This document shows, piece by piece, positions 26,544 to 38,259 of a stretch of DNA of 64,000 nt. The notes under the pieces are model-generated. The model did not search any database and was not told the origin of the DNA. It saw only the letters and a list, made by a program, of their open reading frames with translations. The number at the start of each line of letters is the position of its first letter. The first letter of the stretch is position 1. The translations under genes were made by a program, and so were the position numbers. This DNA comes from Cellulomonas gilvus ATCC 13127 (GTDB taxonomy: Bacteria > Actinomycetota > Actinomycetes > Actinomycetales > Cellulomonadaceae), in NCBI RefSeq assembly GCF_000218545.1, contig NC_015671.1, forward strand, positions 434,001 through 498,000, given 5' to 3'.

Positions 26544-27665
26544 ATGCTCGACACGACGCAGCAGCGGGACATCGCGCAGGACCGGCTGTCCTTCCTGCGG
26601 GGGGCCGCGATCGTCTCGCTCGGGTTCGGTCTGGGCTCGTCGACGCAGGCGGCGTACATCTACTCGCGGTACGTGCCCGAGTGGTCCGACGTGAGCGTCT
26701 GGTCGCGCGTCGGCGCCAACCTCGTCGGGGTCGTCGCGCTCGTCGGGTCGCTGTGGCTCATGCGGGTGTACCGGTGGCGGTCCGGCTGGGCCGTGCTCGC
26801 CGGGGTGCTGCTGGGCTCGGTCGCGCTGGCGCTCGCCCGGTTCGGTGCGCAGGTCGCGTTCGGCGTCTACGAGCACCCGGACCCCTCGACGCGGCGCGCC
26901 GAGTTCATCGGCGGCATCACCACCGGGCTCATCTCCGCGGGCATCGGGGCGTGGGCGATGGTGTTCCAACGGCGTGGCCGGGTGGGGCTGCGGCAGGCCG
27001 AACGTGAGGCGGTGCAGGTCGAGCTCGCGGTGCGCGCGCTCGAGGACGAGGAGATCCGCGTCCGGCGGACCGTCGCCGAGGGGCTGCACGGCACGCTGCA
27101 GTCGAAGCTCGTGCTCGTCGGCGCACGCCTGGACGAGGTGATCGACGGGCGCATCGACGAGGCCGACGTGCAGGAGTCGCTGCGCTGGGTCCGCGCCGAG
27201 CTCGAGACGGTCCGCGAGCTGGACGTGCGGCAGATGAGCCGCCTGCTGTACCCCGAGCGGCTCGAGCTCGGGCTCGTGCCGGCCGTCCGGGCGCTGCTCG
27301 CGCGCGTTCCCACCACGATCGCGACGCGCGTCACGGCGACCGACGCCGTGCGCGAGGTGGACGACCCCGAACGCGGGTCGCTGACGTTGTCGCAGCGCCT
27401 GCTGGCGGTGCGGGTGGTCGAGGAGGGGCTGACGAACGCGCTGAAGAACGGGCCCGTCACCATGATCACGGTCGAGCTCGACCTGGTGCGGGACGCGCTC
27501 GTCGTCGCGGTGGAGAACGACGGCCCGACGTACGACCCGCTCGTCGCGCACGCGCCGGGCGGCACCGCGCGGCTGGCCGAGCGCGTGGACCTGGCGCACG
27601 GGACCGTGAGCCTGCGCCCACGCGTGCCTCGGGGTGCCCGCCTGGAGGCGCGCCTGCCGCTGTGA
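26544..27665 (+). CDS. Sensor histidine kinase (HisKA_3-like)
   Basis: 373 aa. Four hydrophobic segments in the first ~160 residues form the membrane sensor. The dimerisation/phosphorylation helix reads RRTVAEGLHGTLQSKLV with His near residue 184. The ATPase domain has the N-box VVEEGLTNALKNG; the G1 box is weak (VENDGPTYDP), so the ATP lid is degenerate for this family. The ATG has GAGGAG 8 nt upstream. Partner of the divergent NarL-type regulator. Confidence 0.85.
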   Translation: MLDTTQQRDIAQDRLSFLRGAAIVSLGFGLGSSTQAAYIYSRYVPEWSDVSVWSRVGANLVGVVALVGSLWLMRVYRWRSGWAVLAGVLLGSVALALARFGAQVAFGVYEHPDPSTRRAEFIGGITTGLISAGIGAWAMVFQRRGRVGLRQAEREAVQVELAVRALEDEEIRVRRTVAEGLHGTLQSKLVLVGARLDEVIDGRIDEADVQESLRWVRAELETVRELDVRQMSRLLYPERLELGLVPAVRALLARVPTTIATRVTATDAVREVDDPERGSLTLSQRLLAVRVVEEGLTNALKNGPVTMITVELDLVRDALVVAVENDGPTYDPLVAHAPGGTARLAERVDLAHGTVSLRPRVPRGARLEARLPL

Positions 27666-27932
27666 GGGCCGTCGGCTGCTCACCCGAACGGCCCAGCGGG
27701 CGCCTCGGAGGTGACCATGGACACATGTCCGACTTCCGGCCCCGCGTCCGGATTGCCCCTCTGACCTGCGGGTGACGTAATCGGACAGGTCGGACGGCGT
27801 AGGTGGGAGCACCTCACCCGCCCCCGGACGCCGCCGGGTTCCGGGGCCTACCTTGCAGGCGCGTCCGGTAGCAGCACCGGGCCGTCGAGTGCGACCAGCC
27901 CCCGGTCGCCCGAGCCCCTCAGGAGCCCCCCT
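27666..27932 (+). promoter_or_regulatory. Upstream region of the SipW/fibre cluster
   Basis: 267 bp without a gene. TGTCCGA (27726-27732) is an inverted match to TCGGACA (27781-27787), and TCGGACAGG-TCGGACGGC (27781-27798) is a 9-bp tandem repeat. TACCTT (27849-27854) is a candidate -10, giving a ~70-nt 5' leader. Spaced 9-10-bp repeats upstream of a promoter suit a response-regulator dimer, plausibly the neighbouring NarL-type one. Confidence 0.4.
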
Positions 27933-28475
27933 ATGAGCACGACGACCGTCGACACCGACCGCCAGGACGAGCGCAAGCGCAAGCGCGCCGCCATCATCAA
28001 GTTCTCCCTCGCGGGCGCGGCCCTCCTGGGCATCGGCGCCGCCGCGACGTCCGCCGCGTGGACCGACCAGGCCTGGTTCTCCGCGAGCGCGTCGGGTGCG
28101 ACGTTCGAGCTCCAGGGCAAGAACTTCGCCTCGCCCGCGACGTTCGTCGACGCCGACGACGCGAGCGCCAAGATCGTCATCCCGTCGACCGAGCTCGCGC
28201 AGCTGGTCCCGGGCGCGACGCGCACGCTGACGCTCACGATCAAGAACTCCGGCTCGGTGGAGCAGGCCGTCACCGAGGCGCACACGTGGGTGGCCGGCGC
28301 CGGCTCGTTCGTCGCGGCGCCGACCGTGGCCGTCTCGGGCGTGCCCGCGGGCACGCTCGCCGCGGGTGCCGAGGCGACCGTGACGGTCACCGTCACCACG
28401 CCGACGGACTGGGCCGTGGGCAACCAGGGCAAGTCGCAGGACCTGCAGCTGGTCTTCACCGGCACCAGCGTCTGA
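27933..28475 (+). CDS. SipW-type signal-peptide exported protein (TasA/camelysin-like) 1
   Basis: 180 aa. Charged N-terminus (DERKRKRAA), hydrophobic core FSLAGAALLGIGAAATSAAW, then WTDQAWFSASASGA. The TSAAWT motif recurs in the two other small exported proteins here and resembles SipW-processed precursors, where cleavage follows the motif. The mature part is an all-beta, Thr/Val-rich domain like TasA/camelysin fibre subunits, with no Cys. Ribosome binding site AGGAG 7 nt before ATG 27933. Probably a surface or matrix fibre subunit. Confidence 0.72.
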   Translation: MSTTTVDTDRQDERKRKRAAIIKFSLAGAALLGIGAAATSAAWTDQAWFSASASGATFELQGKNFASPATFVDADDASAKIVIPSTELAQLVPGATRTLTLTIKNSGSVEQAVTEAHTWVAGAGSFVAAPTVAVSGVPAGTLAAGAEATVTVTVTTPTDWAVGNQGKSQDLQLVFTGTSV

Positions 28476-28545
28476 TCGCGCGTGACGGCCGGCCGGCGTC
28501 CCACGTCGGCCGGCCGTCACCCCCGCACACCGTGAGGAGGTCGTC

Positions 28546-29115
28546 GTGCGTGCGCTGAGGTTCGTCGGGAACGCCGTCCTGTGGCTCGTCGCCGCGGTCG
28601 GTCTCCTGAGCATCCTCGCGTGGGGCGCGACGCAGCTGGGCCTGATCCAGCCGCTCGTGGTCATCTCGGGCTCCATGGAGCCGGGGATCATGACCGGGGA
28701 CCTGCTGATCGACGTGCCGCGACCCACGGACGAGCTCGCCCCGGGTGACGTCGCCTCGATCCACAGCGACGTGACCGGCAAGATCGTCTCGCACCGCGTG
28801 GTCGCCGTGACCCCCCTGCCCGACGGCACGTGGGAGGTCCGCATGAAGGGCGACGCGAACGAGACCGAGGACGGCGGCCCGTACGTGGTCGGCGACGAGG
28901 TCTGGCAGCCCGCCTGGCAGGTCTCGGGCGGCGGCAGCGTGCTCATGACGCTCACGCAGCCGTCGGTCGCCCTCCCGCTGGGCTTCGCGCTGCTCTGCCT
29001 GCTGGCGCTGTCGCTGCTCCCCGCCGCGCCCCGCGCCACCGCTGCGCGCACCACGACGCCCGCCGACGAGGCCGGCACGGCCCCGCACGACGAGCCCGTC
29101 GCCACCGCGCACTGA
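28546..29115 (+). CDS. SipW-like type I signal peptidase
   Basis: 189 aa. N-terminal transmembrane helix (about residues 8-30), then VVISGSMEPGI with the nucleophilic Ser, and IVSHRVVAV where the usual catalytic Lys is replaced by His, the hallmark of the SipW/ER-archaeal class. A second hydrophobic segment (about 145-165) anchors the C-terminus. The GTG 28546 is preceded by GAGGAGG. Its place between three TSAAWT precursors indicates that it processes them. Confidence 0.87.
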   Translation: MRALRFVGNAVLWLVAAVGLLSILAWGATQLGLIQPLVVISGSMEPGIMTGDLLIDVPRPTDELAPGDVASIHSDVTGKIVSHRVVAVTPLPDGTWEVRMKGDANETEDGGPYVVGDEVWQPAWQVSGGGSVLMTLTQPSVALPLGFALLCLLALSLLPAAPRATAARTTTPADEAGTAPHDEPVATAH

Positions 29116-29150
29116 CCGCACCCTGACCGCTCCCGAACGCCGGAGGCACC

Positions 29151-29693
29151 ATGCCGAGGACCACGGGCACGAGCGCGCGCGCACGCGCGTCCGTCGCCGT
29201 GCGTGCCCTCCTCGCGCTCGGCGCGCTGCTCGGGCTGGGCGCGGTGAGCACGTCCGCGGCGTGGACCGACCCCGCGGTGTACGGCGCGACTGCGTCCGCC
29301 GCGTCGGTGGACCTGCGCGTGAGCGCGACGGGCGGCGCGACGTCCACGTACGTCGCCGCCGACACCGCGACCGCGGCCGTGACGCTCACGGGAGTCACGG
29401 GCCTGACCCCGGGCACGTCGGTGCAGCGCACGCTGCACCTGTGGAACGCGGGCACGGGTCCGCTCGCGCTCTCGTGGGCGACGACGAACCCGACGAGCCT
29501 GGTCGCGGCGTCCTGCGTCACGGTCGGCTACTCGGCCCTGCCCGCCGCGCCGCTCGCCGGCGACCCCGCGGGTGCCGCCGCGAGCCGGACCACCGCGGTG
29601 GTCACGCTGACGATGCCCGCCACCGCGCCGGCCGCGGTGTGCGCGAACAAGGCCGTGACGCTCACGGTCGGCGTCCTGGGGACCGCGTCGTGA
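29151..29693 (+). CDS. SipW-type signal-peptide exported protein 2
   Basis: 180 aa. Arg-rich N-terminus, hydrophobic core LLALGALLGLGAVSTSAAW, then WTDPAVYGATASAAS, closely matching the signal region of protein 1. The mature part is Thr/Ala/Val-rich and predicted beta, with two Cys (AASCVTV and AVCANK) that could pair. The start is ATG 29151 after GGAGG. The stop overlaps the GTG of the next gene. Likely a fibre or minor subunit. Confidence 0.68.
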   Translation: MPRTTGTSARARASVAVRALLALGALLGLGAVSTSAAWTDPAVYGATASAASVDLRVSATGGATSTYVAADTATAAVTLTGVTGLTPGTSVQRTLHLWNAGTGPLALSWATTNPTSLVAASCVTVGYSALPAAPLAGDPAGAAASRTTAVVTLTMPATAPAAVCANKAVTLTVGVLGTAS

Positions 29694-30256
29694 CCGCGCT
29701 GGTCCGGCGCCCCGCCGCGTGGGTGGTCGTCCTGGTGGCGGTGCTGCTGACGGCCGCCGCGCTGCTGGGTGGTGCGGCCAGGCCGACGAGCGCGGCCTGG
29801 ACGAACGCGGGCTTCGGCACCGCGGCCGTCACCACGGGGACGTGGTCCGACTTCGGGACGTGCCGCGTGGTCAACGCGACGTCCAAGGCCGTCGTCGCCG
29901 GGAAGCCGTGCACCGTGACGGGCATCCGATGGGCGAGCAACGGCGACGGCAAGCCCGTGGGCCAGCGCACCGACCACCTGTACGTGACGGTCTTTGCGCC
30001 CACGGCCTCGACGGGCGGCAACGAGCTCATCGAGGTGACCGCGAACTTCGCCGCGGCCACGGACATCCCGGCCACGTGGGTGTGGTCGACGTCCGGCTAC
30101 GGCGGGGGCACGCTCGCCGGCGTGGTCCCCGGGTGGGCGTGCAGCAACCTGCCCACCGCCAAGCTGTACGCCCCCGGCTGGGCCGCGGGTGGCGCGGACG
30201 TCTACCTGCGCCTCTACGAGAACCGCGCGGGCATGACCGGGCTGGCCTGCTCCTGA
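29690..30256 (+). CDS. SipW-type signal-peptide exported protein 3
   Basis: 188 aa. Transmembrane-like core AAWVVVLVAVLLTAAALLGG followed by RPTSAAWTNAGFGTAA, the third copy of the TSAAWT motif in this cluster. The mature region contains four Cys (GTCRV, KPCTV, WACSN, GLACS), enough for two disulfides, and many aromatic residues, unlike proteins 1 and 2. GTG 29690 overlaps the previous stop. It may be a cap or tip component; that role is a guess. Confidence 0.65.
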   Translation: MTALVRRPAAWVVVLVAVLLTAAALLGGAARPTSAAWTNAGFGTAAVTTGTWSDFGTCRVVNATSKAVVAGKPCTVTGIRWASNGDGKPVGQRTDHLYVTVFAPTASTGGNELIEVTANFAAATDIPATWVWSTSGYGGGTLAGVVPGWACSNLPTAKLYAPGWAAGGADVYLRLYENRAGMTGLACS

Positions 30257-30260
30257 GCCG

Positions 30261-31088
30261 TCAGTCGGCGGTGACCGGCTCGGGGTGCGGGCGCTTGGCG
30301 GTCCGCGTGTCGCCCGACGAGCGTCCGCGCAGGCGGCGGGTGGCCCACGGGTAGACGTGCGTGCGGACCCACTGCGCGTCGCCCCGCAGCCGGTCCAGGC
30401 GCGGTGCGGGCGGCTGCGGCGCCAGCGGGTCGTCCCAGCGCTCGTCGTCGGGCGTCAGGCCCAGTCCGACGAGCGCGGCCTGCGCCACGCGGGCGTGGCC
30501 CTCGGTGGTGAGGTGGATGCGGTCCTCGTGCCACATGCGCCAGTCGAGCAGCGAGCGCATGCCCCACAGGTCGACGACGTGCGCGCCGTGCCGCCGGGCG
30601 ATCGACCAGATGTGGGCGTTGTACACGCCGACTCGCGAGCGGGTGGCCTTGACCAGCGGGCTCCCGGCGGCGTCCACGCCCGTGCCGAGCAGCACGTCGA
30701 TGCCGGCGCGACGCAGCCGCACGACCGCGGCCTCGAGGTCCCGCGCGAGCCGGTCGACGTCGGCGGCCGGCCGCAGGATGTCGTTGCCGCCGCCCACCAG
30801 GCTCACCAGGTCCGGCTGCAGGCCCATGGCCGCGGGCACCTGGTCGGTGAGGATCGGGCGCAGGAGCCGTCCGCGGACCGCTAGGTTGGCGTACTCGAGC
30901 GCGGGCTCACCGGCCGCCTGCCGGCGCGTGGACAGGTGCGCGGCCAGCAGGTCCGCCCAGCCGCGCAGCGGCGCGTCGGGCCGGTCCGGACCGCCGTCCC
31001 CGTCGGGCGCGTCCCACAGACCCTCCGTGAACGAGTCGCCGATCGCGACGTAGCGGGTCCAGGGCGGGGTGGTCGGCTGCACCGCCAC
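30261..31088 (-). CDS. SGNH/GDSL-family hydrolase
   Basis: 275 aa. Block I AIGDSFTEG (Ser nucleophile, about residue 18), block III GGGNDIL and block V DRIHLTTEGH (catalytic Asp and His). Such enzymes hydrolyse acyl esters on lipids, glycans or small molecules. No signal peptide is seen, so it is probably cytoplasmic. The start is GTG 31088 with GGAGG 6 nt upstream. The C-terminus is basic. Convergent with the SipW cluster. Confidence 0.85.
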   Translation of the reverse strand: MAVQPTTPPWTRYVAIGDSFTEGLWDAPDGDGGPDRPDAPLRGWADLLAAHLSTRRQAAGEPALEYANLAVRGRLLRPILTDQVPAAMGLQPDLVSLVGGGNDILRPAADVDRLARDLEAAVVRLRRAGIDVLLGTGVDAAGSPLVKATRSRVGVYNAHIWSIARRHGAHVVDLWGMRSLLDWRMWHEDRIHLTTEGHARVAQAALVGLGLTPDDERWDDPLAPQPPAPRLDRLRGDAQWVRTHVYPWATRRLRGRSSGDTRTAKRPHPEPVTAD

Positions 31089-31145
31089 ATTGTGCCTCCG
31101 CGCGCCGACGCGGGGCACCGGTTCGGGCCCCGCGCGCGTGGCCCG

Positions 31146-31820
31146 TCAGGGCAGGCGCCAGTCCACCGGGTCGCCGCCCTGGGCCTCCAGCAGCGCGTTC
31201 ACGCGCGAGAACGGCCGCGACCCGAAGAAGCCGCGCCGTGCCGACAACGGGCTCGGGTGGGCCGACTCGACCGACGGCACGGTGCCGAGCGCGGGGCGCA
31301 GCGCCTGCGCGTCGCGGCCCCACAGGATCGCCACCAGCGGCCCACCGCGCCCCACCAGCGCGGCGATGGCCTGTGCGGTCACGGCCTCCCAGCCCTTGCC
31401 GCGGTGCGACGCCGGTGCCCCCGGGCGCACGGTCAGCACGCGGTTGAGCAGCATCACGCCCTGGTCCGCCCACGGGGTCAGGTCCCCGCTGCTCGGGCGC
31501 GGGACACCCACGTCCGCGACCAGCTCGTCGAAGATGTTGGCGAGCGAGCGCGGCACGGGCCGGACGTCGGGCTGCACCGAGAACGACAGGCCCATCGGGT
31601 GGCCGGGCGTGGGGTAGGGGTCCTGGCCGACGACGAGCACGCGGACCTCGGCCATCGGCCGCGCGAACGCCCGCAGGATCGCGTCGGGTGCGGGCAGGTA
31701 CGCGCGTCCCGCCGCGACCTCGTCGCGCAGGAAGCGGCCCGCGGCCCGCAGCTGGTCCTGCACGGGTGCGAGCGCGTCCGCCCAGTCCGGTGCGACCAGG
31801 TCGCGCAGTGCTCCGTCCAC
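31146..31820 (-). CDS. ung: Uracil-DNA glycosylase, family 1
   Basis: 224 aa. Motif A is [20 protein letters not shown] (catalytic Asp; the His after GQDPY in E. coli is Pro here) and motif [14 protein letters not shown]. It removes uracil from DNA as the first step of base excision repair. The GTG 31820 lies 7 nt after TAGGGT (31833-31828, leftward), so the transcript is probably leaderless; no ribosome binding site is present. Confidence 0.93.
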   Translation of the reverse strand: MDGALRDLVAPDWADALAPVQDQLRAAGRFLRDEVAAGRAYLPAPDAILRAFARPMAEVRVLVVGQDPYPTPGHPMGLSFSVQPDVRPVPRSLANIFDELVADVGVPRPSSGDLTPWADQGVMLLNRVLTVRPGAPASHRGKGWEAVTAQAIAALVGRGGPLVAILWGRDAQALRPALGTVPSVESAHPSPLSARRGFFGSRPFSRVNALLEAQGGDPVDWRLP

Positions 31821-31827
31821 GCGCCGG

Positions 31828-31833
31828 ACCCTA
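31828..31833 (-). promoter_or_regulatory. ung leaderless -10 (TAGGGT)
   Basis: Seven nt from TAGGGT to GTG 31820 on the minus strand. Confidence 0.55.
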
Positions 31834-31925
31834 CTGCGCGGGCCGTCGCCGGGTGTGCGCGGGAGCGGCGCGCGTGTGGCGCGCGACGCCCGGGCGGGCG
31901 AATGACACCGGTGTGGTTCGGGGCC

Positions 31926-31931
31926 TAGCAT
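31926..31931 (+). promoter_or_regulatory. DUF3263 gene leaderless -10 (TAGCAT)
   Basis: Seven nt from TAGCAT to ATG 31939. The ATG at 31930 lies inside the hexamer and is therefore unlikely to be the start. Confidence 0.55.
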
Positions 31932-31938
31932 GGCCGCC

Positions 31939-32241
31939 ATGGAGTCCGCCGCCCTGCTGACCGAGCAGCCGTCGTCGCCCTCGCCGGCCGATGGGCTGAG
32001 CGAGCGGGACGCCGCGATCCTCGCGTTCGAGCGCCAGTGGTGGAAGTACGCGGGTGCCAAGGAGCAGGCGATCCGCGAGCTGTTCGACCTGTCGGCCACG
32101 CGGTACTACCAGGTCCTGAACGCGCTGATCGACGACCCCGCGGCCCTCGCGCACGACCCGATGCTGGTCAAGCGGCTGCGCCGGATGCGCTCGTCGCGGC
32201 AGCGTGCGCGCACCGCACGCCGGCTGGGCGCCGAGGGCTGA
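31939..32241 (+). CDS. DUF3263 protein
   Basis: 100 aa. The core [20 protein letters not shown], then [21 protein letters not shown], fits DUF3263, a small actinobacterial helix-turn-helix-like family of unknown function. The C-terminus is Arg-rich, which suits nucleic-acid binding. The start was moved to ATG 31939 on the leaderless spacing. The order DUF3263, LytR_C protein, groEL is common in actinobacteria. Confidence 0.82.
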   Translation: MESAALLTEQPSSPSPADGLSERDAAILAFERQWWKYAGAKEQAIRELFDLSATRYYQVLNALIDDPAALAHDPMLVKRLRRMRSSRQRARTARRLGAEG

Positions 32242-32321
32242 TCCACCCTCCCGCACGGGTGACGCCGCGCCGGGACACGCCCCAAACCGCCCTCGTGGCG
32301 GGACCAGCCAGCCCGGGCAGA

Positions 32322-32327
32322 TAGCCT
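32322..32327 (+). promoter_or_regulatory. LytR_C gene leaderless -10 (TAGCCT)
   Basis: Seven nt from TAGCCT to GTG 32335. Confidence 0.55.
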
Positions 32328-32334
32328 TCCTGCC

Positions 32335-32937
32335 GTGAGCAAGGCCGACTACCCCTACCCGGACGACGAGTTCGACGCGCCCCCGGACCCCACGTCCCCC
32401 CGCGGCGTGCACCGCGCGCCGCGTTCGGCGTGGAGCCGATGGTGGCCGTTCCTCGTCATCCCCGTGATCGCCGTGGCCGTGGCCTACGGCGCCGTCACGT
32501 ACGTCTCGCGGGGGAACGACGCGCCCGCGGCACCCGGGGCGAACGAGGACACGACGACGTCGGCGGCCCCCACGAAGAGCACCACGGGCAAGCCCACGGA
32601 CAGCGAGTCCGACGAGGCGTCGGCGGAGCCCACCGAGACCGAGGACGCGCCCGAGGCGAACCTGAGCGCTCCCGTCGTCGTCTACAACGCCGCCGGCATC
32701 CAGGGGCTGGCGGCCACCGCGGCCGGGAAGGTCGAGGCCGCGGGCTTCACCAACGTCACGGCCGACAACTTCGGCGGGACCGCGCCGGCGACCTCGACCG
32801 TGTTCTACGCGACCGATGCGGACAAGGCGACCGCGGACCTGGTCGCGTCGTCGCTCGGGCTCACGACCGTGGTGCTCGACGCCGCGCAGGCGGCCGACGG
32901 CATCAGCGTCGTGCTCACGCAGGCGCTCCCGTCCTGA
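32335..32937 (+). CDS. LytR C-terminal domain protein, membrane-anchored
   Basis: 200 aa. An acidic/Pro-rich cytoplasmic N-terminus is followed by one transmembrane helix (about residues 38-57), a Thr/Ser/Glu-rich linker, and a LytR_C domain beginning PVVVYNAAGIQGLA, the typical V-x-V-x-N-x-(S/A)-G-x-x-G-L-A pattern. The catalytic LytR-CpsA-Psr domain is absent, so it probably binds wall components without transferring glycopolymers. Confidence 0.82.
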   Translation: MSKADYPYPDDEFDAPPDPTSPRGVHRAPRSAWSRWWPFLVIPVIAVAVAYGAVTYVSRGNDAPAAPGANEDTTTSAAPTKSTTGKPTDSESDEASAEPTETEDAPEANLSAPVVVYNAAGIQGLAATAAGKVEAAGFTNVTADNFGGTAPATSTVFYATDADKATADLVASSLGLTTVVLDAAQAADGISVVLTQALPS

Positions 32938-36210
<3,273 letters not shown>

Positions 36211-36262
36211 GTCACCCCGCTCCACCCGCCGGGCGCTGACGCACCCGGCAGCACGACCCAGG

Positions 36263-36294
36263 ACGGGCCGGTCACCTTCGGGCGACCGGCCCGT
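36263..36294 (+). terminator. Hairpin terminator after groEL
   Basis: Perfect 11-bp arms ACGGGCCGGTC (36263-36273) and GACCGGCCCGT (36284-36294), followed by TCGTCGT. Confidence 0.75.
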
Positions 36295-36321
36295 TCGTCG
36301 TGCGCGGCGCGTCAGTACAGC

Positions 36322-36327
36322 TAGCCT
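36322..36327 (+). promoter_or_regulatory. SIMPL gene leaderless -10 (TAGCCT)
   Basis: Six nt from TAGCCT to GTG 36334. Confidence 0.5.
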
Positions 36328-36333
36328 CGGCGT

Positions 36334-37005
36334 GTGCAGGAGACCGTCGTCACCGTCGAAGGCCGATTCACGCACCACCACCCCGCGGAGCGCGGCACCG
36401 TCACGCTCGCGGTCGGGTTCGAGGGACCCGGCCGGGACGACGTGGTGCGCCGCACGACGCAGGCCCACGCGCGCCTGGTCGAGCAGGTCCGTGCGCTGCA
36501 CGACCCGTCCGCCGGGCCCGTCACGTGGTGGTCCTCGCAGCGGCTGAGCGTGTGGGGGCAGCGGCCGTGGAACAACCAGGGCAAGCAGCTGGCGATGGTG
36601 CACCACGCGAGCGTGCAGCTCGAGGTCAAGTTCTCCGACCTCGCACGGCTGGCCGACTGGGTGGAGCAGGTCGCCGCGCTCGACGGCGTCACCGTGCACG
36701 GCGTGCGGTGGGCGCTGACCGATCTGACGCGCCGCCGCCTCGTCGTGGACGCGCGCGAGCGTGCGGTGGCCGACGCCGTGGCGCGCGCCCGCGTCTACGC
36801 CGGTGCGCTCGGGCTGAGCGACGTGCGCGCGGTCGCGCTCGCCGAGCCGGGCATGCTGGGCGACCAGAGCCGGCCCGTGCCCGCCGAGGCGGGCATCGCG
36901 ATGACGCGCGGCGCGGCCAAGGAGGCCGACGGCGGCGGGCTCGAGCTCAAGCCCGAGGACATCACGGTCGAGTCGACCGTCCACGCCCGGTTCGCCGCGT
37001 CCTGA
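36334..37005 (+). CDS. SIMPL-domain (DUF541) protein
   Basis: 223 aa. The N-terminus VVTVEGRFTHHHPAERGTVT, repeated beta-strand spacing and RAVADAVARARVYAGALGLS near residue 145 fit the SIMPL/DUF541 family (BP26/OMP28-like). No signal peptide is seen, so this copy is probably cytoplasmic, unlike the periplasmic proteobacterial members. Molecular function is unknown. Confidence 0.75.
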   Translation: MQETVVTVEGRFTHHHPAERGTVTLAVGFEGPGRDDVVRRTTQAHARLVEQVRALHDPSAGPVTWWSSQRLSVWGQRPWNNQGKQLAMVHHASVQLEVKFSDLARLADWVEQVAALDGVTVHGVRWALTDLTRRRLVVDARERAVADAVARARVYAGALGLSDVRAVALAEPGMLGDQSRPVPAEAGIAMTRGAAKEADGGGLELKPEDITVESTVHARFAAS

Positions 37006-37023
37006 CGCCGACGGCCCGTCAGG

Positions 37024-38247
37024 TCACTGGCGGTACGACGCGAGGAAGTTGCCGAGCCGCTCGACCGCCTCGGCCAGGACGCGAGCCTCGGGCAGCGTGA
37101 CGATGCGCAGGTGGTCCGGGTCGGGCCAGTTGAACCCCGTGCCCTGCACCAGCAGGATGTGCTCGCTCACCAGCAGGTCGTAGACCAGGCGCGCGTCGTC
37201 GTGGATCTGGTGCACCTCGGGGTCCAGGCGCGGGAACAGGTACAGCGCTCCGGACGGGCGCACGCACGTGACACCGGGGATCGAGGTCAGGCCGCGCCAC
37301 GCGATGTCGCGCTGCTCGTGCAGGCGGCCGCCGGGTGCCACGAGCGCCTCGATGGACTGCACGCCGCCCAGCGCGGCCTGCAGCGCGTGCTGCGCGGGCA
37401 CGTTCGCGCACAGGCGCGTGGACGCGAGCAGCTGGATGCCCTCGAGGAAGCCCTTGGCGTGCTCGCGGGGGCCCGTGACGACCATCCACCCGGACCGGTA
37501 CCCCGCGACGCGGTACGTCTTGGACAGCCCGTTGAACGTCAGGCACAGCAGGTCGGGCGCGATCGACGCGAGCGGGACGTGCACCGCGTCGTCGAACAGG
37601 ATGCGGTCGTAGATCTCGTCGGCCAGCAGCAGCAGCGAGTGCCGGCGGGCGATGTCCGCGAGCGCCGCCAGGGTCTCGCGCGAGTAGACCGCCCCGGTCG
37701 GGTTGTTGGGGTTGATCACGACGAGCGCCTTGGTGCGCGCGGTGATCAGCGACTCGAGGTGCTCGAGGTCGGGCTGCCACCCGGTGGACTCGTCGCACCG
37801 GTAGTGGACCGGCTTGCCGTCGGAGAGCGAGGTCATCGCGGTCCACAGCGGGTAGTCCGGTGCGGGGATGAGCACCTCGTCGCCCTCGTCGAGCAGCGCC
37901 TGCATGACCATGGTGATGAGCTCGGAGACGCCGTTGCCCAGGAACACGTCCTCGACGTCGAACTGCGGGAAGCCGGGCTCGGTCTCGTACCGCGTGACCA
38001 CCGCGCGCCGCGCGGACAGGATGCCCTGCGACTCGCTGTACCCGTGCGCGGTCGGGATCGCGGCGATGACGTCCCGGACGATCTGGTGCGGCGCCTCGAA
38101 CCCGAACGCGGCCGGGTTGCCCGTGTTGAGCTTGAGCACCGCGTGGCCCTCGGCCTCGAGGCGCGCGGCCTCCGTGAGGGTCGCGCCCCGGATCTCGTAC
38201 AGGACGTCCCTGAGCTTCGCGGACTGGTCGAGCGCGCGCAGGTGCAT
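37024..38247 (-). CDS. PLP-dependent aminotransferase, AlaA-like
   Basis: 407 aa. Fold-type I class I/II aminotransferase: KLNTGNPAAFGF, VINPNNPTGAVYS (cofactor-binding Asn), LLADEIYDRILFD and the Schiff-base Lys in FNGLSKTYRVAGYRSGW. Overall similarity is to AlaA, the glutamate-pyruvate transaminase that makes alanine. The ATG 38247 lies 6 nt after TAGGCT (38259-38254, leftward), so it is likely leaderless. The TAG of that hexamer is also the stop codon of the DUF4031 gene. Confidence 0.88.
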   Translation of the reverse strand: MHLRALDQSAKLRDVLYEIRGATLTEAARLEAEGHAVLKLNTGNPAAFGFEAPHQIVRDVIAAIPTAHGYSESQGILSARRAVVTRYETEPGFPQFDVEDVFLGNGVSELITMVMQALLDEGDEVLIPAPDYPLWTAMTSLSDGKPVHYRCDESTGWQPDLEHLESLITARTKALVVINPNNPTGAVYSRETLAALADIARRHSLLLLADEIYDRILFDDAVHVPLASIAPDLLCLTFNGLSKTYRVAGYRSGWMVVTGPREHAKGFLEGIQLLASTRLCANVPAQHALQAALGGVQSIEALVAPGGRLHEQRDIAWRGLTSIPGVTCVRPSGALYLFPRLDPEVHQIHDDARLVYDLLVSEHILLVQGTGFNWPDPDHLRIVTLPEARVLAEAVERLGNFLASYRQ

Positions 38248-38253
38248 GAGCGC

Positions 38254-38259
38254 AGCCTA
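38254..38259 (-). promoter_or_regulatory. Aminotransferase gene leaderless -10 (TAGGCT)
   Basis: Six nt upstream of ATG 38247 on the minus strand; its first three bases are the stop codon of the preceding gene. Confidence 0.5.
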
